Below, piece after piece: positions 7,092-14,348 of a stretch of 15,194 nucleotides of DNA. Origin of the DNA: Candidatus Zixiibacteriota bacterium (GTDB lineage Bacteria; Zixibacteria; MSB-5A5; UBA10806); assembly GCA_003520965.1 (NCBI GenBank), contig DOTU01000088.1, positions 1 to 15,194 on the forward strand, read 5' to 3'. The notes beneath the pieces were generated by a model. The model did no database searches. It was given only the letters and a program-made list of their open reading frames with translations, and was not told the origin of the DNA. Made by a program: the position numbers and the translations under genes. Position 1 is the first letter of the stretch; each line of letters starts with the position of its first letter.

Positions 7092-9242
7092 ATGCGATTG
7101 CGTAACTATTTTTTAACAGCTTTAGTTTTGCTTGTTGCGGCCGGAGCTCTGAATGCCCAGCAGCTTCCGGAAAGATACACTCGATATAGCCAGGCCGTGC
7201 AGATACTGGATAGCCTCGAAACGACTTTTCCGACGATTTGCCGGCTCGATACGATGGGCTATTCCTCTCGGGATTCCGTTCCTATGCTTAGGTTCAAGAT
7301 TTCCGATAACGCTGACGTCGATGAGGACGAACCTGCTGTTTTCTTCTGCGGCGGTGTTCATGCCGATGAGGTTCTGGGTGTCGAAGTTGTTATCTCGTTT
7401 ATTAAAACTTTTCTAACGCGCTATGCGGCCAACGATTCAGCAACATTATTTTATGCCAACAACCTGGAAATATTTTGCATCCCCTTTATAAATCCCGAGG
7501 GCCATATTGTTGTTGAGAATGGCGATACTGACTGGCGCAAGAATAAATACGACAACGATCATAATGGCGTTTTCAATTACCATGATGGGGTCGATAACAA
7601 CCGCAATTATGATTTCGGTTGGTCTCTCGATACCGCCCCTGACGCCATCGTTCCGGAATCGCTGCAGTACAAAGGTACCGCCGCTTTCACCCAAAACGAA
7701 AATATTGCTATGAGAGATTTCGCCTGGCGTTACCGGCCGATGGTGGCTATTGATTATCATTCCCCAACTTACGGACGGGCCGAAAAAGCCTATTATAATT
7801 GGTATTGGTATGGACCTGAGGGCCATGGTATGTCTCCCGACGAAGACCTGATGCATACCATCTGTAATCAGTTTTGCAGCCGCATCCTGCGGGACGCCAG
7901 GGATTCCTGCTATGAGGCCAGAAGAGGCCTGGTAGATAAGGGCGATTTCAAAACCTATTTCTATGGCAATTTTGGCACGGTCTCATTTTCTGTTGAAATA
8001 TCAGATACAACAATTCAAAACCCCGCCTTGGTTGATAGTATCTGCGCTCATCATTTGCCCGGTCAGTATTTTCTGATGAGCCGCGTGTTTGGTCCCGGAA
8101 TCACAGGCATTATTCGTGATTCTTTAACATTAGAACCGATCGAAGCCGAAGTGCAGGTGTCACAAGCAATAAATGCCGACATCCACGCCCGCTTATCGCG
8201 CCCGGATTTTGGACGATATCGACGAGTGCTGAATCCAGGTACTTACACTCTGGTTTTCAAGAAAACCGGATACCGGACTAAGACCGTTAGCAATGTTATC
8301 GTACATTCTGCAGGAGGGCCAACTGTGGTTGATTACCTGCTGCCGCAAACCAATCCCAGACCACCGGCTCCGGTTACATATTACCCGCCTAATGATACTC
8401 TGATATTGGATTCGCTTCCGGTGTTTAGATGGCATCGAACGGTTTATGCCACAAAATATGATTTTGAGATATACTCCGATTCCGCCCTGACCAGTCTTCT
8501 CTTTATTGATTCGACATTGACAGATTCATCTATTACGCCGGGCTTTGTTCCCACTGATTCAACTTTCTATTGGAGAGTTAGGGCGGGCAATACAGGCGGA
8601 TGGGGAGCATATTCGACTGTAAGCCGGTTTTATATGGAAATTCATCCGGAAACTCCGGGAACCCCGATTGCAATATATCCGCCGTCTGATACTACCATCA
8701 ACGACTCTTTGCCAAGCTTTATCTGGCATCTGTCGAGCTTTACAACAAAATACCTCTTTGAGCTATATTCGGATTCAAGTTTGGGACACATTGTGTATAT
8801 TGATTCCACAGTAACCGATACCTCTCTTGCTCCCAGCTTGGTCACTACCGATTCGTTCTTTTATTGGAGATTAAAGGGCGGCAATAGTTATTTGTGGGGT
8901 GACTATTCAACTGTCAGTTCATTCCACTTGCTTCGCCTTCCCGATGCTATCGGCGACGATAAAACCCTGCCCCGGAATATCAGCCTTGGACAAAACTACC
9001 CCAACCCGTTCAATATCCAAACCATGATAGCGCTCAATGTTCCTGCGGGAAAAATAGGGCAGCTACAAATCTTCGATATCGGTGGACGGCGCATTCAGGA
9101 GTTTGCCGGGCTTGCCGGACAAGAGAGAATTGTTTGGAACGGTCGGGATCGAAACGGGCATGAAGTTAAGAGCGGTATCTATTTCTACCGTTTGATCGTA
9201 GGGGAGAAGTCCTTTACTGAAAAGATGATCTTACTTAAGTAG
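7092..9242 (+). CDS. Secreted M14 zinc carboxypeptidase with tandem Ig/FN3-like repeats and sorting tail
   Basis: This 716-residue exported enzyme has a signal peptide (about 1-22, ending LNAQQ). The M14 catalytic domain (about 28-340) shows the zinc ligands His90 and Glu93 (GGVHADE) and His223 (DYHS). It also has the substrate-binding Arg171-Asn172-Tyr173 and the catalytic Glu302 (FSVEIS). The active-site set is therefore complete, and hydrolysis of C-terminal or related peptide bonds is expected. An EF-hand-like loop, DNDHNGVFNYHD (154-165), sits just before Arg171. Then come a carboxypeptidase-regulatory-like domain (about 338-412), two similar repeats of about 95 residues (424-520, 521-614) and a FlgD-like sorting tail (about 628-716, YPNPFN at 636). 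AGGAG lies 8 bases before the ATG. The gene is 148 bases after the C25 gene, in the same direction. Action outside the cell or at its surface is inferred from the signal peptide and tail. Confidence 0.92.
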   Translation: MRLRNYFLTALVLLVAAGALNAQQLPERYTRYSQAVQILDSLETTFPTICRLDTMGYSSRDSVPMLRFKISDNADVDEDEPAVFFCGGVHADEVLGVEVVISFIKTFLTRYAANDSATLFYANNLEIFCIPFINPEGHIVVENGDTDWRKNKYDNDHNGVFNYHDGVDNNRNYDFGWSLDTAPDAIVPESLQYKGTAAFTQNENIAMRDFAWRYRPMVAIDYHSPTYGRAEKAYYNWYWYGPEGHGMSPDEDLMHTICNQFCSRILRDARDSCYEARRGLVDKGDFKTYFYGNFGTVSFSVEISDTTIQNPALVDSICAHHLPGQYFLMSRVFGPGITGIIRDSLTLEPIEAEVQVSQAINADIHARLSRPDFGRYRRVLNPGTYTLVFKKTGYRTKTVSNVIVHSAGGPTVVDYLLPQTNPRPPAPVTYYPPNDTLILDSLPVFRWHRTVYATKYDFEIYSDSALTSLLFIDSTLTDSSITPGFVPTDSTFYWRVRAGNTGGWGAYSTVSRFYMEIHPETPGTPIAIYPPSDTTINDSLPSFIWHLSSFTTKYLFELYSDSSLGHIVYIDSTVTDTSLAPSLVTTDSFFYWRLKGGNSYLWGDYSTVSSFHLLRLPDAIGDDKTLPRNISLGQNYPNPFNIQTMIALNVPAGKIGQLQIFDIGGRRIQEFAGLAGQERIVWNGRDRNGHEVKSGIYFYRLIVGEKSFTEKMILLK
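8361..8930 (+). repeat. Tandem protein repeat inside the M14 carboxypeptidase
   Basis: Two consecutive units of about 95 codons encode similar Ig/FN3-like domains. Both run from a YPP-(N/S)-D-T block through SLP-x-F-x-WH, then KY-x-FE-(I/L)-YSDS, then DST-(L/V)-TD, and end with FYWR-(V/L)-(R/K) and YSTVS. They probably serve as spacer or binding domains between the enzyme and its sorting tail. The duplication is clear at protein level and well diverged at DNA level, so it is old. Confidence 0.75.
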
Positions 9243-9263
9243 CTTTTTGGCCGGGGCGAGAGC
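9239..9263 (+). repeat. Leader motif shared with 7019-7041, copy 2
   Basis: GTAGCTTTTTGGCCGG-GG-CGAGAGCA overlaps the TAG stop of the M14 gene (9240-9242) and precedes the next secreted-protein gene by about 50-75 bases. It is the second copy of the motif described at 7019. A shorter AGCTTTTTAGCG (3236-3247) lies at a comparable place ahead of the C25 gene. Confidence 0.4.
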
Positions 9264-9314
9264 AGGCATGACTTTTCGGAATTCAACCTGCCCGATAAGG
9301 TTGGTTTTTAAGGA

Positions 9315-11255
9315 ATGGAGAGAAATAAGCTGATAAAAATTATACTTTGTCTCCTTCTCTGGGCTGCAACTACCCTGGCGCGGCCAATCATAAGCGTTAG
9401 TGTCGATACCCTTTACTTTGGAACGGTCTCGGCCGGTGGCGGTCACTCCCGGAATTTTGATATCTCCAACACCGGCGATTCCGTGCTGGTAATTAGTAAC
9501 CTGAATCTTCCCGACCCTGTTTTCTCGCTTCTTTCCCCAACCCTTCCCGATACCCTCTCAGGAGGCGCGCGACATACCTATTCAATCTCGTTTCGTCCCC
9601 TCGATGCCTTCCCGTACAACGACTTTTTACTTATTTGTTCAAATGATACTGTTAACTCCCGAGATACGATTTTTGTCAATGCCGCAGGAAGTCGGGCCTT
9701 CGCGCCGGGGGAGATCATCTGGAGTTATCAGGCTAATTATGATATTGCCTCCGTTGTTACTCTGGGTGATGTCAATAACGATGGCTTTCCCGATGTTGCC
9801 GCTGAATCTTATGAGTGGGGATCAACCGGTAATCATCTCCTGTGCCTCTCAGGCTCAGGGCAGGGGGGAGGACAACTGATCTGGTCAGCCCGCCCGCTGG
9901 GACACTCTTATGCTGGGGGATACGGCGATGGATGCCTGTTGGCTCCCGGCGATCTGAATCTAAATGGTTCTCCTGATTTGGTTTTTGGTACCGGATGGGA
10001 TTCTCGGACCATCTTTGGAATCGAGGGACGCACCGGTCAAACGATCTGGTCCTACAACACTTACGCTCATATTCCAAGCGGCTGGATTTACAGCCTGGCC
10101 TCTATGGGTGATCTTAATAATGATAGCCGCCCCGAAATCCTGGCCGGTATGGGTTCTGATGCCAATATGGGTATCTGTCTTAATGGCGCCAACGGTGTCA
10201 AGCTTTGGAGGAGGGCAGTCGAAGATGCGGTGTTTTCGGTTTGCCGTCTCGATGATATCACAGGCGATAATATATCCGACGCGATATTAGGGGCCGCGGA
10301 TAATGACGACCGAGTTATTTGTATCTCGGGGGCCTTAGCGGATACCGGAATAATCAAATGGGCATATTCGCCCGGTGCCCCGGTTTATTCGGTTGCTCGA
10401 ATTAATGATCTCAATGGTGACGGTTACAACGATATTATTATTGGAACTTGGAATGTTGGTGACCGCGTCATGGCTATTTCAGGGCATGTTGATAGCACTT
10501 ATGCCAGAGTAATCTGGAGCGCTCCGGTCGGGCAACCTATCATGCGGGCGCTTGTCTGCCACGATTTAAACGGGGATGGTTTGGATGATGTCGTGGTCGG
10601 CTCATGGGGACACTATACTCTGGCCCTTTCCGGCGCCACAGGTCAGGAATTATGGAGAAACGATGCCAGCGATGATATCTGGACCGTTTATCCCTCCGAA
10701 GATATCAACGGCGACAGCATTCCAGAAATCATCTCCGGTTCATTTAATGGCAGTGTCATTTTGCAAAACGGGGCTAACGGTCACACATTGTGGTCCACAC
10801 CTACCGATTCTAAAATACTGATCGTCCAGTCGATCGGTGATGTCAACGGTGACAGCATTCCCGATATTCTCGCCGGCCAGCAGATGCGAAATGGCGTGGG
10901 CGGAAAGATTCTACTTATTTCAGGTGGAAGTTCGGTGCGCCGGGAATCGGTTAACGATGACGGCCTATCTGCGCCTAATGATTTCCTGACATTTACTAAC
11001 TACCCCAATCCCTTTAATTCGGAGACCATTATCTCATATACACTTCCCGAACCCGAGCTGGTCACTTTGGAGATATATAATATTATGGGCCAGCGATTAA
11101 CTGTTCTTATTAATGAACCTCAACTGCCCGGCTCATATAAAATGATTTGGAATGGACGGGATACTGCATTTAAAGCAGTATCAAGTGGAGTCTATTTTGG
11201 TCGCCTATCGGCTGGGAAATTACGATCTACCTGCAAGTTTACCATTTTGCGATAA
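9315..11255 (+). CDS. Secreted eight-repeat FG-GAP/PQQ-like beta-propeller protein with sorting tail
   Basis: This 646-residue protein has a signal peptide (about 1-22). Residues about 25-125 form an ASH/choice-of-anchor-D-like Ig domain (DTLYFGTVSAG...FDISNTGD). Eight repeats follow. Each has a Trp-containing strand (Trp136, 190, 245, 298, 349, 401, 447, 493) and a calcium-type D-x-N/T-x-D/N motif of FG-GAP/VCBS kind (Asp152, 213, 266, 314, 365, 417, 463, 509). The period is about 46-61 residues. A FlgD-like sorting tail closes the protein (about 555-646, YPNPFN at 563). No catalytic residues are recognisable, so a binding or adhesion role is the most that can be inferred. The ATG at 9315 directly abuts AAGGA (9310-9314) with no spacer. 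A stop at 9309 excludes an upstream start. It lies 72 bases after the M14 gene, in the same direction. Confidence 0.85.
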   Translation: MERNKLIKIILCLLLWAATTLARPIISVSVDTLYFGTVSAGGGHSRNFDISNTGDSVLVISNLNLPDPVFSLLSPTLPDTLSGGARHTYSISFRPLDAFPYNDFLLICSNDTVNSRDTIFVNAAGSRAFAPGEIIWSYQANYDIASVVTLGDVNNDGFPDVAAESYEWGSTGNHLLCLSGSGQGGGQLIWSARPLGHSYAGGYGDGCLLAPGDLNLNGSPDLVFGTGWDSRTIFGIEGRTGQTIWSYNTYAHIPSGWIYSLASMGDLNNDSRPEILAGMGSDANMGICLNGANGVKLWRRAVEDAVFSVCRLDDITGDNISDAILGAADNDDRVICISGALADTGIIKWAYSPGAPVYSVARINDLNGDGYNDIIIGTWNVGDRVMAISGHVDSTYARVIWSAPVGQPIMRALVCHDLNGDGLDDVVVGSWGHYTLALSGATGQELWRNDASDDIWTVYPSEDINGDSIPEIISGSFNGSVILQNGANGHTLWSTPTDSKILIVQSIGDVNGDSIPDILAGQQMRNGVGGKILLISGGSSVRRESVNDDGLSAPNDFLTFTNYPNPFNSETIISYTLPEPELVTLEIYNIMGQRLTVLINEPQLPGSYKMIWNGRDTAFKAVSSGVYFGRLSAGKLRSTCKFTILR

Positions 11256-11331
11256 ACCCTGTGAAATAAGCTCAACTCACCTTATCAATCGGAATTCTAA
11301 TTCTGCTATACCCTGTTTTAAATTCCTCTAT

Positions 11332-11691
11332 TTAAGCCTGCTCGTCTGCATACTTTTTTACTTTGGATATCAGTTCGCTAATATTGGACGATTTTACTAC
11401 ATAATCGTCGGCCATCCAGCTCGCGAAATCAGACTTATAAACCGCATAAGCTGAGTTGAGAATAACCGGAATTGACTTGTCGATTTCCTTGATTTCTTCC
11501 AACACCCGCAAACCTTCCATGTCGCCAAGCTTTATATCAAGCACCACAACTCGCGGCCGCTCTTTTCTTACCCAATCTATCGCGGCCTTGCCGGTGGATA
11601 TAGAATTAACTGCAAATCCTGCATCTGTGAATTCCTCAGAATAAAGATCGAGCAAATACTTCTCGTCTTCCACGATTAAAATCGGTATCAT
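11332..11691 (-). CDS. Stand-alone response-regulator receiver (CheY-like)
   Basis: This 119-residue protein is a single receiver domain with no output domain. It carries the acidic pair Glu8-Asp9, the phosphoacceptor Asp52 (VVVLDIKLGD), the switch residue Ser80 (ILNSAY) and the conserved Lys100 (VVKSS). All residues needed for phosphorylation are therefore present. AAGGGGG lies 6 bases before the ATG. It is 52 bases downstream of the histidine kinase on the same strand, so the kinase is its likely partner. Without an output domain it must act by protein-protein contact or by passing phosphate onward. It converges on the propeller gene, with 76 bases between the two stops and no clear terminator there. 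Confidence 0.93.
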   Translation of the reverse strand: MIPILIVEDEKYLLDLYSEEFTDAGFAVNSISTGKAAIDWVRKERPRVVVLDIKLGDMEGLRVLEEIKEIDKSIPVILNSAYAVYKSDFASWMADDYVVKSSNISELISKVKKYADEQA

Positions 11692-11743
11692 TTATATCCC
11701 CCTTAATTTTCCCGTCTCGTCAACTTTGTATTAGCGATACTAA

Positions 11744-13423
11744 TTATTCCTCGGTATTTTGTACTGTCAAAGACTGGTTTTTGCTCATGCCCAAATTTGT
11801 CGCCGGAAAATTTACCGAAAATCTTGTTCCGCTTCCTTCTGTAGATTCAAATTCAATATACCCCCCTTGATCCTCGACAATCTTCTTGGCAATCGATAAC
11901 CCTAATCCCGAGCCTTGCGATTTGGTTGTGAAAAACAATGTAAAAACCTTATCGCAGATTTCTTTGGGAATTCCCCGCCCGGAATCTATGATCTCCACAA
12001 TCCCGCGCTCCTCCGTTATCCGCGTTTCCACTCGAAGTGTTTTCTCGGGTCCCATGGCATCCAGGGCATTGTCGATAATATTTAGCATCACCTGTCTGAA
12101 CCTCTTCTCATCGACCATGATCTGTGGATCAATCTCCGCATACTTTGTTTTAAGCTTAATCCCCGAGGCATTCAGCTTGTGGCGCAAAAAATCCAATGAG
12201 TCCTTAACTAATTGGTTCATGCCATGTGATTCAAGGTCAAACTTGGACGGCCTGGTATATTCAAGCAGTTCCGATGTTATCGCCTCCAGCCGTTCGATCT
12301 CGGATGAGATTATCTCCAGGTCTCTTTTCTTGAATTTTGGTGTTTCAGCATCGCGAAGCGCCCGCCGGGCATGACTGCCAATTGTCACCAACGGCGTCTT
12401 AAATTCATGCGCCACAGTTGCAGCCAATTTACCGACATCGGCCAATCTTTCGGCCTGTAATAGATAGCTTTGATTTTCCCGAAGCAATTGGTTAACCCGC
12501 TCAAGCTCTTCCAACCGATGAGACAGCTGTTCATGAAGCATTGTAATTTCAAGTACATTTGTGCAGGTATTAGCGAGAGTCTCTAACGCATCTATCGATG
12601 CCTCTGTAATCGGTTTGCTTGTGTAAAAATTATCAGCAATCATCAATCCCAATGGTAAACCCTCAGCTTGAAGTGGAACTGCAACGAATTCATTGAAGTC
12701 CGTAAGTTTTAATATCTTAGCTCTTACTATTGGATCAACTTCGTTTTTGCGAAAGAACGATGGCTGCCCTGCCCAAAGAGCCATAACCAGGATATTTGTG
12801 CTATCCGAAAGGGGGATTTTAACTCGCTCGATTAGCCTGCGTAAATGCTCTTTCTCCTGTTCCGGCTCCATTAAGACATTCTTAATAAGCTGCTCAAAGC
12901 TAAGCGCCTGTAAATCATCCCAAACTCGCGACGCGACTTGCCAATTTTCTGGTCCGACCGCGTCCTTACCTTCCAAAAACTCGTTTCTTTGATCCACTAG
13001 AAAAATGCCGGCCCGATTAAAACCAAACGCTCGCCCCGAGGTCACGCCGGTTAAGATTATCTTAAGAGCCTTGGAAAGATCGGTGGTTTTTACCACAGCA
13101 TCTGTAATGATTTTCATTAAAGCCAGTTCACTTACCTTTTTTTCCAATTCCCGCTTGGCTTCATCTAAACGTATGTTGCGCTCCGAAACCTGGCCTAAAA
13201 GCCTGGCAATTGTGGTTCCCAGTGCCAAGTCTGCGGCTCGTCTGCCGAAGCCACGATTAATTGTCTCTCTGAAGGAGCTGCATTCGTTGCAGACAAGGAT
13301 ATCCTCTTGGGCTGTCGCCCTATTTTCGCCGTCAGCCAACGCACTTATCCAGCATAGCTTATCGCCATGACCCTCTTTTATGCAGGGTACAGAATGGGGT
13401 ATCATCATATCGAACCTGATCAA
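11744..13423 (-). CDS. Soluble GAF-domain sensor histidine kinase with N-terminal cysteine cluster
   Basis: Residue numbers here count from the longest frame (TTG at 13438, 564 aa). A cysteine cluster, C19...C29-W30...C50-x2-C53, resembles the Two-CW type of putative metal-binding domain. A coiled coil (about 84-108) leads into a GAF-like domain (about 110-300), then a second coiled coil (about 300-330). The HisKA domain carries phosphoacceptor His344 (ATVAHEFKTP). The ATPase domain has the N box (Asn457), G1 (DSGRG, 485-489) and G2 (GSGLGLS, 509-515). No membrane segment is visible, so it should sense a cytoplasmic signal. The start is uncertain. I prefer TTG at 13423, which has GGAGAAG with a 5-base spacer. 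The TTG at 13438 precedes that site, and ATG at 13408 has only a weak AGG. The downstream receiver gene is the likely partner. Confidence 0.92.
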   Translation of the reverse strand: MIRFDMMIPHSVPCIKEGHGDKLCWISALADGENRATAQEDILVCNECSSFRETINRGFGRRAADLALGTTIARLLGQVSERNIRLDEAKRELEKKVSELALMKIITDAVVKTTDLSKALKIILTGVTSGRAFGFNRAGIFLVDQRNEFLEGKDAVGPENWQVASRVWDDLQALSFEQLIKNVLMEPEQEKEHLRRLIERVKIPLSDSTNILVMALWAGQPSFFRKNEVDPIVRAKILKLTDFNEFVAVPLQAEGLPLGLMIADNFYTSKPITEASIDALETLANTCTNVLEITMLHEQLSHRLEELERVNQLLRENQSYLLQAERLADVGKLAATVAHEFKTPLVTIGSHARRALRDAETPKFKKRDLEIISSEIERLEAITSELLEYTRPSKFDLESHGMNQLVKDSLDFLRHKLNASGIKLKTKYAEIDPQIMVDEKRFRQVMLNIIDNALDAMGPEKTLRVETRITEERGIVEIIDSGRGIPKEICDKVFTLFFTTKSQGSGLGLSIAKKIVEDQGGYIEFESTEGSGTRFSVNFPATNLGMSKNQSLTVQNTEE

Positions 13424-13461
13424 TTCTACTTCTCCCAATACCTCAAGTCAAGATAATTCCA

Positions 13462-13490
13462 TTGACTTACAGTTATCCTCTCGATAAAAT
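13462..13490 (+). promoter_or_regulatory. Near-consensus sigma-70 promoter of nadC
   Basis: TTGACT (13462-13467) and TAAAAT (13485-13490) are each one base from consensus and are separated by exactly 17 bases. Transcription should begin about 7-8 bases past the -10, at 13497-13498, which coincides with the A of the nadC ATG. This predicts a leaderless mRNA and explains the lack of a ribosome binding site. The TTG at 13462 that would give a longer frame is part of the -35. Confidence 0.7.
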
Positions 13491-13497
13491 TAGCGAT

Positions 13498-14346
13498 ATG
13501 AATAAAATCAACGAAGACAGGAAAATTATCCAATTAGCTTTGGCGGAAGACCTTGGCAAGGGCGACATCACCACCCGCGCTTTGCAACTTAATAGCAAAG
13601 CTGGAAAAGCTGTTGTCATCGCCAAAGCGCCAGGCATAATCTCCGGTATTGCCGCTTTCATCTGGGTCTATAAAACTATCTCTCCCGTTCTCTCCTTTGT
13701 TATTCTTAAACCAAACGCCTCTTCTGTTGTTCCCGGCGACGAAGTCCTTCGAATCAAAGGTCCTCTTGATGCCATTCTCACTGGCGAAAGAACTGCCATG
13801 AACTTCCTCGGCCATCTCTCCGGAGTAGCCACCATGACCCACGATATGGTCGAGGCCATCAAAGACTATCCCGCCAAGATCCTTGATACTCGAAAGACCA
13901 TGCCGGGTATGCGACGCCTTGAAAAACTTGCCGTCCGAGATGGCGGCGGAACCAACCATCGCCTTGGGCTTTTTGATATGTATCTTATCAAGGAAAACCA
14001 TATCGCCGCTGCCGGGGGACTCGAAAACGCCCTTAAGAAAGTTAGCGCTCATAGAAAACGCACTAAAGCCAAAATCGAGGTTGAGGTAAAAAGCTTCGAT
14101 GAGCTAAAGCTGGCTCTCACTTTCAAACCTGATTATATCTTGCTCGATAATTTCTCGCTTGAGATGCTGGATGAGGGCGTACGCCTGGCTCGCGCTATCG
14201 ATCCCGCCGTTATCCTTGAGGCCTCTGGAAACGTGGCTCTTGAAACTGTTAAGAAGATCGCCGCTGCTGGGGTGGATCGCATCTCAGTGGGCAAGATTAC
14301 CCATTCTGCTCCAGTTTTGGATCTTTCTCTCAAGGTAGCCGAATAA
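13498..14346 (+). CDS. nadC: Quinolinate phosphoribosyltransferase (nicotinate-nucleotide pyrophosphorylase, carboxylating)
   Basis: This cytoplasmic enzyme converts quinolinate and PRPP to nicotinate mononucleotide, CO2 and PPi in de novo NAD synthesis. The 282-residue protein has the normal family length. Family signatures are LAEDLGKGDITT near the start, GERTAMNFL, LDTRKTMPG with Arg132-Lys133-Thr134, GGGTNHR (149-155), YLIKENHI, IEVEV, ILLDN, and EASGNV followed by DRISVGKITHS. These cover the substrate- and phosphate-binding residues of the fold. I place the start at the ATG at 13498. An in-frame TTG 12 codons upstream coincides with a -35 hexamer and has no ribosome binding site. It is transcribed divergently from the histidine kinase and leads directly into birA. 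Confidence 0.96.
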   Translation: MNKINEDRKIIQLALAEDLGKGDITTRALQLNSKAGKAVVIAKAPGIISGIAAFIWVYKTISPVLSFVILKPNASSVVPGDEVLRIKGPLDAILTGERTAMNFLGHLSGVATMTHDMVEAIKDYPAKILDTRKTMPGMRRLEKLAVRDGGGTNHRLGLFDMYLIKENHIAAAGGLENALKKVSAHRKRTKAKIEVEVKSFDELKLALTFKPDYILLDNFSLEMLDEGVRLARAIDPAVILEASGNVALETVKKIAAAGVDRISVGKITHSAPVLDLSLKVAE

Positions 14347-14348
14347 AG

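Noticed and set aside
11256..11331. Bidirectional terminator between the convergent propeller and receiver genes
   Set aside because: Only a trivial GAATT/AATTC pairing is present and no GC-rich stem with a T run could be found on either strand.
11886..12374. 162-residue plus-strand open frame opposite the histidine kinase ATPase region
   Set aside because: It is Ser-rich, without domain signatures, and lies antisense to the H, N and G boxes of the kinase.
13409..13438. TTG at 13438 as the histidine kinase start
   Set aside because: The ribosome binding site GGAGAAG lies inside the frame, just after this TTG. It therefore serves a start further in, at TTG 13423 or possibly ATG 13408.
13534..14052. 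172-residue minus-strand open frame inside nadC
   Set aside because: nadC is certain on the plus strand with all family motifs. The antisense frame is a by-product of its codon usage.
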